DNA of 9,013 nucleotides from an uncultured Clostridia bacterium (GCA_948875265.1 CAQRYF010000064.1:1-9013), one strand, 5' to 3'. Counted from the stretch's first letter, positions 1-5,981 are shown. The notes: generated by a model from the letters alone, not told the origin. Numbers and translations are program-made.

Positions 1-251
1 ATTCTAAAATAATAAAATATGATATAAATAATAATTTAATAAATATAACTTTAAAACAAGGTAATTACTCTTTAATTTTAGAATCAGAATATAATATTGG
101 ACATAAACTCTCTGCACCTGTAAGAGGTAAGATGGAAAAAGATATTTTAGAAAGTATTTCTTCATCAATTACTATAACATTAAAAAAAGGAAATGAACTT
201 ATTTTCTCTGATATAAGTAATAATTGTGGATTAGAAATTGTTCGAAAATAA
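1..251 (+). CDS. C-terminal end of a tocopherol-cyclase-like family protein (partial)
   Basis: The frame is open from the left edge of the window (first complete codon at base 3) and stops with TAA at 249-251. About 82 residues are visible. The end of the protein carries the pattern L-x-A-P-x-x-G-x-M-x-x-x-I-x-E-S-I, then an alternating beta-like stretch (ITITLKKG), an IFSD segment and GLEIV close to the stop. From memory, this order matches the C-terminus of the tocopherol cyclase-like proteins found in many Clostridia (beta-barrel, lipocalin-like proteins of unclear substrate). The start, the catalytic part and the promoter lie outside the window. A strong hairpin terminator follows 20 bases after the stop. 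The open frame is certain; the family assignment is from motif memory and only moderately sure. Confidence 0.6.
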   Translation, partial: SKIIKYDINNNLINITLKQGNYSLILESEYNIGHKLSAPVRGKMEKDILESISSSITITLKKGNELIFSDISNNCGLEIVRK

Positions 252-270
252 ACATTATTGCTTAATATCT

Positions 271-312
271 AATATAAAGAGCAAAACTATAATAGATTTG
301 CTCTTTATATTT
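271..312 (+). terminator. Intrinsic terminator after the cyclase-like gene
   Basis: Bases 271-285 (AATATAAAGAGCAAA) are perfectly complementary to 297-311, giving a 15-bp stem with an 11-base loop. The 3' arm is itself T-rich (GCTCTTTATATT). It lies between the stop at 251 and the convergent gene ending at 322, so it may serve both strands, although there is no clear T-run on the minus side. Confidence 0.75.
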
Positions 313-321
313 GGATAGGAA

Positions 322-876
322 TTAAATTAATTGTTCAGGCTTTCCTACTAAATAAAAATAATTTTTTATTTTTATTTTTACACTATTAGGAATATGCTCA
401 TATTTATCAATTTCATTAATATGAGTTAATGTTTTTTCATCTACAATAATAGCATTATTTATTTCTTTTGTATCTACTATACGATAAATATTAATACATA
501 GTTGTTCATTATTGTATTTTAATATAAATATTATATCATTAATATCAATATTTATAGTATTAGCTACTATTGGATTTTTTACTGTTGATTTTGATTCTAA
601 AACAATATATTTTGTTTTGATCCCTTGTGGTACTTTTAATACTAATTTACCACTTACATTTTGTAGATTAGGTAAAGTTACTAGATTATCATCAGGTTCT
701 TCAAATTCTTGATTATCTTCAAATATCTTATCTACCTCAAGTACTGGTACAGGTATTGGATTTTGTTCAAAAACTTCTTTCCCCTTTTCCGCACTTTTAA
801 TCCGCTTCTTTTTATAGTAATTAATCTTTCTTTTTCCTAATCCTAAAAATCTTATAATTCTTCCTTTTATCTTCAT
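322..876 (-). CDS. Hypothetical protein, 184 aa, with basic N-terminus
   Basis: I do not recognise this protein. It starts at ATG 876-874, with AAAGGAG seven bases upstream (bases 884-890), and stops at 322. The first 30 residues are strongly basic (KIKGRIIRF, KRK, KKKRIK), followed by a Pro/acidic linker (about residues 37-65) and then a beta-rich part of alternating hydrophobic residues (about 73-184). No signal peptide, transmembrane helix or cysteine motif is visible; the one cysteine is in the LCINIYRI segment. The basic head could bind nucleic acid or membrane, but that is a guess. Codon 25 (bases 804-802) is CGG and must be read in frame: a +1 shift there runs into a stop about 22 codons later. 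This contrasts with sigK next door. It lies downstream of sigK on the same strand, with its own TATAAT-like box in the gap, so it may be transcribed alone or with sigK. Confidence 0.75.
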   Translation of the reverse strand: MKIKGRIIRFLGLGKRKINYYKKKRIKSAEKGKEVFEQNPIPVPVLEVDKIFEDNQEFEEPDDNLVTLPNLQNVSGKLVLKVPQGIKTKYIVLESKSTVKNPIVANTINIDINDIIFILKYNNEQLCINIYRIVDTKEINNAIIVDEKTLTHINEIDKYEHIPNSVKIKIKNYFYLVGKPEQLI

Positions 877-942
877 CTGTCTTCTCCTTTACTTGTTGCT
901 AAAATTAATAATTATTTTTATTCCTATCCTCCTTTAAAATAC

Positions 943-948
943 ATTATA
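943..948 (-). promoter_or_regulatory. Possible -10 box for the 184-aa gene
   Basis: On the minus strand a perfect TATAAT lies about 70 bases upstream of the ATG, followed by an AAAGGAGG at about 934-927 that has no good start codon after it. No convincing -35 hexamer is seen 16 to 18 bases upstream, so this is only a weak promoter call. Confidence 0.35.
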
Positions 949-999
949 CCTTTTTGGTAATAATATTATTATATCTTATTTACATAATTTTTGCAAATT

Positions 1000-1712
1000 C
1001 TACTCTTTTATTTCTTTTGCCAATTTTCCTATCGCTTTTGTTTCAATACGTGATACATAACTACGAGATATTCCCATCATTGAAGCTATTTCATTTTGTG
1101 TTTTAGGCTTATGTCCTCCTAAACCAAAACGAAGTTCAAGAATTGTTTTTTCTCTATCTTTTAAAACATCTTTCATTTTTTCATAAAGAAGTTTAATTTT
1201 CATTTTTATATCCACTTCATCTTCTATATTTCTTTCATTATTTTCTAATACTTCTTGAAGTGTTACAACATTATCATCCTTATCTTTTCCGTATTGGTTC
1301 ATTTAAATAAACCTCTGCACCTAATTTCTTTGTTGCACGTAAATACATTAATATTTCATTATCTATGCATCTAGATACATATGTAGAAAGTTTAGCACCT
1401 TTTTTCAAATTAAAACTATTTATCCCCTTTATTAATCCTATAGTTCCTATTGATATCAAATCATCTTGATCTACTTTAGCAGTACTATACTTTTTGGCCA
1501 CATGTGCTACTAATCTCAAATTTCTTTCTATTAAGATATTCCTTGCTTCATCATCCCCTTTTTCCATCTGTTCTAAACAATTTTTTTCTTCCTCTGCTGA
1601 TAATGGCTCTGGAAATAAGTTGCTACCTTGAATATATCCGAACAACAAATACAGCTGACTTTAAAAATCCCAAAAATCCGCATATTCCTGTAATACAAAG
1701 TGCTGAAAACAT
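1000..1712 (-). CDS. sigK: Sporulation sigma factor SigK, reading frame joined by two +1 shifts at CGG
   Basis: This is the late mother-cell RNA polymerase sigma factor. The gene reads in three frames: 1712-1641 (24 codons), 1639-1292 (116 codons) and 1290-1000 (96 codons plus stop). Together they give 236 residues, close to B. subtilis SigK at about 241. The start ATG at 1712-1710 has GGAGGTG five bases upstream (1718-1724). The first segment is a hydrophobic leader like the pro-sequence of pro-SigK. The second holds sigma region 2, with LRLVAHVAKKY, the core-binding DLISIGTIGLIKGI and the -10-reading STYVSRCIDNEILMYLRATKK. The third holds region 4, with DREKTILELRFGLGG and the helix-turn-helix TQNEIASMMGISRSYVSRIE. 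At both joints an in-frame CGG (1640-1638, 1291-1289) must lose its C to give a Gly codon; the second is the conserved Gly of the family's P-I-G motif. All three pieces keep full family similarity, so I do not call it a pseudogene. A sequencing artefact remains possible. Confidence 0.88.
1289..1291 (-). other. +1 frameshift site 2 in sigK (ATA CGG A)
   Basis: The middle segment ends ...L-N-E-P-I then CGG, AAA, AGA, TAA. Skipping the C (base 1291) gives GGA-AAA-GAT-AAG-GAT and continues G-K-D-K-D-D-N-V-V-T-L. This matches the P-I-G-x-D-K-x-x-N order of SigK homologues, so the Gly position is supported by homology. Confidence 0.85.
1638..1640 (-). other. +1 frameshift site 1 in sigK (GTT CGG A)
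   Basis: The frame from the ATG reads ...V-F-V-V then CGG, and would stop eight bases further on (TAG after Ile-Tyr-Ser-Arg). Skipping the C (base 1640) gives GGA and continues G-Y-I-Q-G-S-N-L-F-P-E-P-L-S, the expected SigK sequence. The Gly aligns next to the known pro-sequence cleavage region of B. subtilis pro-SigK. Confidence 0.8.
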
Positions 1713-1744
1713 AAATGCACCTCCATTTTTTTCTCTATAACGCA

Positions 1745-1770
1745 ATTATATGTTTAGAAAAAATAAAAGT
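1745..1770 (-). promoter_or_regulatory. Possible sporulation (SigE/SigK-type) promoter for sigK
   Basis: On the minus strand CATATAAT (1752-1745) lies about 33 bases upstream of the sigK ATG, and an AC dinucleotide (1770-1769) lies 16 bases further upstream. CATATAAT differs at one base from the SigE -10 consensus CATACAnT and also fits the looser SigK form (AC, about 16-17, CATAnnnT). Start-site data would be needed to decide. Confidence 0.45.
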
Positions 1771-1842
1771 GCCTGACCTCTAAAAAGTATTTTTATTTTT
1801 TTATTTCAATAATATTTTTATAGTAAATAACATATTTATTAT

Positions 1843-1850
1843 AAAAGGTG
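1843..1850 (+). promoter_or_regulatory. Ribosome binding site that sets the DUF368 start
   Basis: AAAAGGTG is complementary to the 16S tail and lies six bases upstream of ATG 1857. A GTG at 1848 opens the same frame but overlaps the binding site itself, so ATG 1857 is preferred. Confidence 0.6.
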
Positions 1851-1856
1851 ATTTAT

Positions 1857-2652
1857 ATGGATTTTTTAATAAACTGCTTTAAAGGAATAACTATTGGAGC
1901 TGGAGCTATTTTACCTGGAATTAGTAGTGGTGTTCTTTGTGTTATTTTTGGAATTTATGAAAAATTATTAGATAGTATATTAAACTTTTTTAAAGACATA
2001 AAAAATAATTTCAAATTTCTTTCTCCAATTGTATTAGGAGGTTTTTTAGGGGTTTTACTATTTAGCAAAATTTTAAACTATTTATTATATTCATTTCCAT
2101 TACAAACTAAATCAATTTTTATTGGCTTAATATTAGGAAGTATTCCCTCTTTAATAAAAGAAATTAACAAAAAAGAAAAATTTAAATTCCACTATTTATT
2201 TTATACTTTATTTGCATTTATATTAGGAATACTTACTGTTTTAGCTGAAAAAAATATCACTACTTTCTCAAGTAATGATACTATTAGTATTATACATCTA
2301 TTTATTTCGGGATTTGCAATGTCTATTGGCATAGTAGTTCCTGGAGTTAGCAGTACAATTATTTTAATGCTTCTTCGGTGTATACTCTACTTACCTAATG
2401 TCAGTCTCAACTTTATATTTACCTGTACTTATCCCTATGGGACTTGGTCTTATATTAGGATCTTTTATTTTTATGAAGCTTACTAAATTTCTTTTAGATA
2501 ATTACCACATGCAGACATTTTATACCATAATTGGATTTACACTTGGTTCTATTTTTGTATTATTCCCTAATTTTAGCTTTGATATTAATGGTTTATTATG
2601 TTTGTTATGTATTATATTAGGATTTAATACTTTCAATTTATTTAAAATCTAA
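1857..2652 (+). CDS. DUF368 membrane protein (polyprenyl-phosphate translocase family), joined by one +1 shift at CGG
   Basis: DUF368 proteins are polytopic membrane proteins; some (called PopT) recycle undecaprenyl phosphate across the membrane for cell-wall synthesis. The reading is 1857-2375 followed by 2377-2652, giving 264 residues, a normal family length. The family's internal duplication is visible. The first half has GAGAILPGISSGVLCVIFGIY (about residues 14-34) and the second has SIGIVVPGVSSTIILMLL followed, after the shift, by GVY. About eight hydrophobic segments alternate with short basic loops. In the unshifted frame translation turns into unrelated sequence and stops at 2486. After the shift it continues G-V-Y-S-T-Y-L-M-S and ends with hydrophobic helices. 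The skipped base is the C of CGG at 2376. The Gly sits where the first repeat has G-I-Y, so it is expected by homology. No own terminator precedes the next promoter at 2662. Confidence 0.85.
2376..2378 (+). other. +1 frameshift site in the DUF368 gene (CTT CGG T)
   Basis: The upstream frame reads I-I-L-M-L-L then CGG. Skipping C 2376 gives GGT and restores the second P-G-V-S repeat (M-L-L-G-V-Y). Out-of-frame CGG also occurs in this gene (TCG GGA at 2307-2312) and causes no break, so only an in-frame CGG is linked to the shift. Confidence 0.85.
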
Positions 2653-2661
2653 ACTTTTATG

Positions 2662-2690
2662 TTGACTACGTATATTTATTGTAGTATAAT
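2662..2690 (+). promoter_or_regulatory. Strong sigma-A promoter of the intergenic small RNA
   Basis: TTGACT (2662-2667), a 17-base spacer and a perfect TATAAT (2685-2690). Transcription would start near 2697. No plus-strand gene follows before the terminator at 2794, so this promoter appears to serve a non-coding transcript. Confidence 0.65.
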
Positions 2691-2696
2691 ACTATA

Positions 2697-2825
2697 CATA
2701 CAAATGTTAATATACATTTGTTTAATCTTTATGTAGTATTATTCCTTGTATCTACCAATAAAATTCATCTGTTTGTTCAACTACATAAAGAGGGCCCACA
2801 TTTCTTATTGATGTGGGCTTATTTT
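2697..2825 (+). ncRNA. Putative small RNA of about 130 nt
   Basis: A promoter and a terminator bracket about 130 bases with no credible gene: the only ATG-led frames are under 30 codons and lack a ribosome binding site. The RNA would fold into three elements. The first is a 7-bp hairpin (2700-2706 with 2715-2721). The second is an 11-bp stem, CTTTATGTAGT (2727-2737) with ACTACATAAAG (2780-2790), closing a 42-base, mostly unpaired loop. The third is the terminator hairpin. I recognise no known family (6S RNA would be longer). It could act on mRNAs through the open pyrimidine-rich loop, or be a leader relic. It is read toward the convergent trhP gene, so read-through would give antisense RNA. 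Confidence 0.45.
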
Positions 2826-2828
2826 TTA
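2794..2828 (+). terminator. Intrinsic terminator of the small RNA and DUF368 gene
   Basis: GCCCACAT (2794-2801) pairs with ATGTGGGC (2811-2818) around a 9-base loop and is followed by TTATTTTTTATTTC. It sits directly before the convergent trhP stop at 2826. Confidence 0.8.
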
Positions 2829-4055
2829 TTTCTTTCTTCTTATTATCCAATTCTCTTCACATTTAATTGGTAATTTTATTTTTACTTTTTGTCCTTTTAC
2901 TCCTGGGCTAATCTCGTTTATTTCTTCATTTGTATCCACATCCCAAAGCTGTTCAATTATAAATTCTATTGGTTCTATTTTATTTGGAACTATAATTTCT
3001 AATTTATCACCTACTATTAGTTTATTTTTTATTTCTATTATAGACATATTATCATCATATTTTATAATTTTTCCACCATATTCATAATTTTCGTTATATT
3101 GCCTTCCACCATATTCTTGAATATCTTTATTATTTCTGTCATTAAAATAAAAAGTTGTTAATCCTCTTGTTTTTACTTTGTCTAATTCTTTTAAGTATTT
3201 TGTATAATCATAATTATCTGGATTATTTTTATAATCATCAATTGCATTTCTATATGCATTTATAACACTTGCTAAATAATATTCTGTTTTTAATCTGCCT
3301 TCTATTTTTAAGCTATCTATTCCCATATCTATTATTTCGGGAAGTTCTTGTATTAAACACATATCTTTAGAAGAAAATATACTTGTACCATATTCATTTG
3401 TTTCAATTGGCATCAATTCACCTGGATTATTCTTTTCTTCTGCATACAAATTATAAGACCATCTACAGCTTTGTGCACAGTCTCCAAGATTTGCACTTCT
3501 GCAAGATAAAAAATCACTCAAAAAACATCTTCCTGAAAATGCAAAACAAATTGCTCCATGTACAAAAATTTCTACTTCTAAATCTTTTGGCTTATTTTCC
3601 ATAATATATTTTAACTGTTCTTTATTCATTTCTCTTGCCATAATAACTCTTTTCGCTCCATTGTTATACCAAAAGTTACAATCGCGTAAACTAATAATGT
3701 TTGCTTGTGTACTTACATTAATTGGTACAGATGGTGCATATTCTTTTAATACATCAATAACGCCTACATCTGCTGCAATAATTCCATCTGGTTTTAGTTC
3801 TTCTAATTTTTTTGCCATTTGAATTATTTCATTATATTTTTCGTCCCATGCAAATATATTTAAAGTTACATACACTTTTTTTCCTATCTTATGTGCATAT
3901 TTTATAGTTTTTTCCAAATCCCCATCTTCCATATCAGCTCTAGTTCTAAGTGATAATGATGATGTTCCTGCATATACTGCATCTGCTCCATAAAGATAAG
4001 CTACTTTTGCTTTTTCAAATGATCCTGCTGGTGCTAATAATTCTATTTCTTTCAT
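2826..4055 (-). CDS. trhP: U32-family tRNA uridine hydroxylation protein (TrhP/YrrO type)
   Basis: Members of this U32 group, long called peptidases or collagenases, hydroxylate wobble uridine of tRNAs to 5-hydroxyuridine (ho5U34), with prephenate and an Fe-S cluster involved. The N-terminal KEIELLAPAGSFEKAKVAYLYGADAVYAG is the family's opening. The U32 signature E-I-F-V-H-G-A-I-C lies at residues 162-170, followed by SGRCFLSDFLSCRSANLGDCAQSCRW. Candidate cluster ligands are C170, C177, C193 or C197, and C233; KIEGRLK follows at 250-256. At 409 residues it is close to B. subtilis YrrO and lacks nothing obvious. I chose ATG 4055, which has AGAGG seven bases upstream and gives the usual family N-terminus; ATG 4076 (seven residues longer) is an alternative. 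A perfect sigma-A promoter precedes it. In Bacillus it sits beside the methyltransferase yrrM (trmR), found here at 5244 beyond one inserted gene. I found no CGG codon in it. Confidence 0.85.
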   Translation of the reverse strand: MKEIELLAPAGSFEKAKVAYLYGADAVYAGTSSLSLRTRADMEDGDLEKTIKYAHKIGKKVYVTLNIFAWDEKYNEIIQMAKKLEELKPDGIIAADVGVIDVLKEYAPSVPINVSTQANIISLRDCNFWYNNGAKRVIMAREMNKEQLKYIMENKPKDLEVEIFVHGAICFAFSGRCFLSDFLSCRSANLGDCAQSCRWSYNLYAEEKNNPGELMPIETNEYGTSIFSSKDMCLIQELPEIIDMGIDSLKIEGRLKTEYYLASVINAYRNAIDDYKNNPDNYDYTKYLKELDKVKTRGLTTFYFNDRNNKDIQEYGGRQYNENYEYGGKIIKYDDNMSIIEIKNKLIVGDKLEIIVPNKIEPIEFIIEQLWDVDTNEEINEISPGVKGQKVKIKLPIKCEENWIIRRKK

Positions 4056-4110
4056 TTTATTTCCTCTTTCCTTCATCTAATTCCTTATATTTCTTATTAT
4101 TGACTTTTAT

Positions 4111-4139
4111 ATTATATATTCCTAGACGAATTATGTCAA
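4111..4139 (-). promoter_or_regulatory. Consensus sigma-A promoter for trhP
   Basis: On the minus strand TTGACA (4139-4134), a 17-base spacer and TATAAT (4116-4111) match the consensus exactly. Transcription should start near 4104, leaving about 50 bases of leader. Confidence 0.85.
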
Positions 4140-4156
4140 TTATATATTATAAAAAT

Positions 4157-4185
4157 TTGAAAATTATGTTATTTCATGTTATAAT
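4157..4185 (+). promoter_or_regulatory. Extended -10 sigma-A promoter for the RelA/SpoT-domain gene
   Basis: TTGAAA (4157-4162), a 17-base spacer and TATAAT (4180-4185) with a TG at 4177-4178, the extended -10 form. It is divergent from and close to the trhP promoter (-35 boxes about 18 bases apart), so the two could influence each other. Confidence 0.8.
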
Positions 4186-4233
4186 TAACATAAGCGCAAA
4201 AATGCGTAATTGCATAAGGAGGATTCAATACAA

Positions 4234-5163
4234 ATGAAGTACCAATTGACACAAAAGCAAAAAGAAGAATTAGAAAAAATTGGTGAATTATACCGGAAAA
4301 CTATTTATGATTCGTCTATAGTATATCTACCAGATATTGTTAAGGCATTTAGTGATGGATTGAAAGAAATAGATGGCGACATTAGTTCAAGTATAATTGG
4401 TGAAGTTTCTAGATTTCATAAATTAATATCTTCTGACTGTTTCATACAAATGCGTAAACTGATTGATGGATTACGTAAAATTTTATCTGAACAACTCCCT
4501 AAGAATATTTTGTTCGATATTGTATGTAGGCAAAAATCATGGGAGAGTGTATTGAGAAAGATTTTAAAATATTACTTTGAAGGTGATAGTATTATTTTAT
4601 CTGATCTTGTTGCATTAAGGATAATCATTGACTCGAATGTATCTGAAGAAGAACAAGAAGAAATTTGCCATCAAATAAGTGATATATGCATTAATTTTTT
4701 TACCAAGCAACAAATGTGTAGCATCATGCCACCGGCAAAGAGAGTTGCCAATAATCCATTACTCAAAGATTATATTAATCATCCAAAGAAAAATAACTAT
4801 AAATCTATTCACTTAGCATTCATGGATGAAAATAATAATATTTTTGAGGTTCAAATTAGAACACAAGAGATGGATGCTGATGCAGAATATGGACAAAATG
4901 AGTTTGAGGATGTATCTGAAGATGAAACTGAAAATGAGCTTAATAAACTAGACCATGGAAATTACAAATATGATGAGTATGCAGAAATAATACCATACAT
5001 CTATTTTGACCCACAAAAAGCCAACAGACCATTATTCAGGACTTATCAACGTTTAAAACCAAAGACTGATAAAAAAGATTCCGATGAATTGGAAACCATT
5101 ATTGTTGATAAAATTGGTTTAATGTATGCTAAACCAATTGAAAAGCGTTCACGTACGTACTAA
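4234..5163 (+). CDS. RelA/SpoT-domain (alarmone synthetase-like) protein, 309 aa
   Basis: The protein contains a stand-alone RelA/SpoT synthetase domain without the HD hydrolase, TGS or ACT domains of full-length Rel. The usual landmarks are in order: R-Q-K-S (R99-K101-S102), S-D-L-V-A-L-R (D124, R129), K-D-Y-I-N-H-P-K-K-N-N-Y-K-S-I-H (K179 to H193) and E-V-Q-I-R-T (E205-T210). The residues that bind nucleotide and metal in Rel proteins look conserved, so pyrophosphate transfer from ATP to a nucleotide or RNA is plausible; the actual acceptor is unknown. About 95 helical residues precede the domain and an acidic then basic tail of about 90 follows. Toxic or anti-phage relatives (toxSAS) exist, but no antitoxin gene is adjacent. 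ATG 4234 is set by AAGGAGG twelve bases upstream. The gene has its own promoter and terminator and sits between trhP and trmR on the opposite strand, like an insertion. Codon 21 (4294-4296) is CGG and must be read in frame; a +1 shift stops after eight codons. Confidence 0.8.
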   Translation: MKYQLTQKQKEELEKIGELYRKTIYDSSIVYLPDIVKAFSDGLKEIDGDISSSIIGEVSRFHKLISSDCFIQMRKLIDGLRKILSEQLPKNILFDIVCRQKSWESVLRKILKYYFEGDSIILSDLVALRIIIDSNVSEEEQEEICHQISDICINFFTKQQMCSIMPPAKRVANNPLLKDYINHPKKNNYKSIHLAFMDENNNIFEVQIRTQEMDADAEYGQNEFEDVSEDETENELNKLDHGNYKYDEYAEIIPYIYFDPQKANRPLFRTYQRLKPKTDKKDSDELETIIVDKIGLMYAKPIEKRSRTY

Positions 5164-5180
5164 TTCTTCAAAAAACTTCC

Positions 5181-5216
5181 CCCACCATAGAAATAATTTC
5201 TATGGTGGGTTTTTTA
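5181..5216 (+). terminator. Intrinsic terminator after the RelA/SpoT-domain gene
   Basis: CCCACCATAGAAA (5181-5193) pairs perfectly with 5197-5209 around a 3-base loop, followed by six T (5210-5215). It lies between two convergent genes and could also slow transcription from trmR, since a T-run follows the stem a few bases away on the minus strand. Confidence 0.9.
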
Positions 5217-5243
5217 TATAGCTTATTTTTTCTAATTTAATTC

Positions 5244-5831
5244 TTACATTATTCTACTAATAGCTAATCCATCTCCAACCTCTAAAATCTCAGTATCTAG
5301 ATTTGGATTTTCGCTAACTTCTTTTATATATTCTCTTAAATTTCTAACAGCAGTACGTTGTTTATGTTTATTATAATCACTTAATACATAACCTTTGTAT
5401 AAAATATTATCAGCAAAAATAATTCCATTTGGTTTTATCATCCTTAAAGCTTCTTTTAAAAAGAATGGGTATTTCCCTTTTGCTGCATCAATGAAAACTG
5501 CATCATACTTTTTATTTATAGTAGGTAAAATTTCTACTGCATCACCTTCAAAAATATTTATTTTGTCCTCAACCTCAGCTTTCTTTATATTTTCTTTTGC
5601 TTCTTTTACTCTTTCTACATCCCTTTCAATAGTATCTATACTACCATTCTCAGACAAAAACTCTGTAAAACAAATTGCTGAATATCCAACTGCAGTTCCT
5701 ATTTCTAATATCCTTTCTGGTTTTTCCTCTTTTAAATATCTTTCTATTACTTCTAATGTATCATCCATTATAATTGGTATATGCTTTTCTAAAGCCTTTT
5801 GTTTTATTTTTTCTAATTCTTGTTTATTCAT
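5244..5831 (-). CDS. trmR: tRNA 5-hydroxyuridine methyltransferase, TrmR/YrrM type
   Basis: This is a class I SAM-dependent O-methyltransferase of the caffeoyl-CoA/catechol type (195 residues). TrmR methylates ho5U34 of tRNA to mo5U34, the step after TrhP. Visible motifs are SAM motif I, LEIGTAVGYSA (residues 42-52); the ribose-binding acidic E69; F-I-D-A-A-K-G-K-Y (113-121); and A-D-N (140-142), where the Asp and Asn residues bind the metal. The C-terminal E-V-G-D-G-L-A-I-S-R is typical. I chose ATG 5831 because AAAGGAG lies eleven bases upstream and the protein then begins at the usual place; the longer frame from 5873 has no ribosome binding site. The assignment as TrmR rather than another small-molecule methyltransferase rests on the trhP gene nearby and the family length. 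I found no CGG codon. No strong promoter is evident; weak TATAAT boxes occur just upstream. Confidence 0.8.
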   Translation of the reverse strand: MNKQELEKIKQKALEKHIPIIMDDTLEVIERYLKEEKPERILEIGTAVGYSAICFTEFLSENGSIDTIERDVERVKEAKENIKKAEVEDKINIFEGDAVEILPTINKKYDAVFIDAAKGKYPFFLKEALRMIKPNGIIFADNILYKGYVLSDYNKHKQRTAVRNLREYIKEVSENPNLDTEILEVGDGLAISRIM

Positions 5832-5916
5832 AAACTTACTTACTCCTTTTACTATTATAATCTTAAAATTCATTATATAAATTGACTGTTAAATTTTTAT
5901 ATTTTCTCTATTTCTA

Positions 5917-5945
5917 TTTACTTTTTATGAAATATAATATATACT
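5917..5945 (+). promoter_or_regulatory. Possible promoter for the 90-aa gene
   Basis: TTTACT (5917-5922), a 17-base spacer and TATACT (5940-5945), about 37 bases upstream of ATG 5982. It is a fair but not perfect sigma-A match in a very AT-rich stretch. Confidence 0.45.
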
Positions 5946-5981
5946 ATAAATCTAAAAAAAATTACAGGAGGATATTTACTT

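Noticed and set aside
958..971. 14-base AT palindrome (TAATAATATTATTA)
   Set aside because: With this AT content such a palindrome is expected by chance, and it has no T-run or operator context.
1000..1712. Skin-type interruption of sigK
   Set aside because: The three segments are contiguous to within one base; there is no inserted DNA, recombinase gene or attachment repeat.
1767..1780. AAGTGCCTGACCTC, similar to a short repeat seen near REP-type transposases in some Firmicutes
   Set aside because: There is only one copy in the window and no inverted partner, so a repeat cannot be supported.
1289..2378. Simple reassignment of CGG to another amino acid
   Set aside because: Reading CGG as any single three-base codon leaves the downstream frame wrong; one base must be skipped or a four-base codon read.
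1000..2652. sigK and the DUF368 gene as ordinary pseudogenes
   Set aside because: Apart from the three identical-type C insertions before GG there is no stop, deletion or loss of a conserved motif, and good ribosome binding sites remain.
2659..2736. Short ATG frame in the small-RNA region
   Set aside because: It overlaps the promoter and has no ribosome binding site or recognisable peptide.
3950..4237. Plus-strand open frame of 95 codons with hydrophobic residues
   Set aside because: It overlaps the start of trhP in antisense and both divergent promoters; it has no ribosome binding site.
5395..5880. Open frame of 161 codons on the plus strand
   Set aside because: It is antisense to trmR, has low-complexity Ser/Phe/Ile composition and no ribosome binding site.
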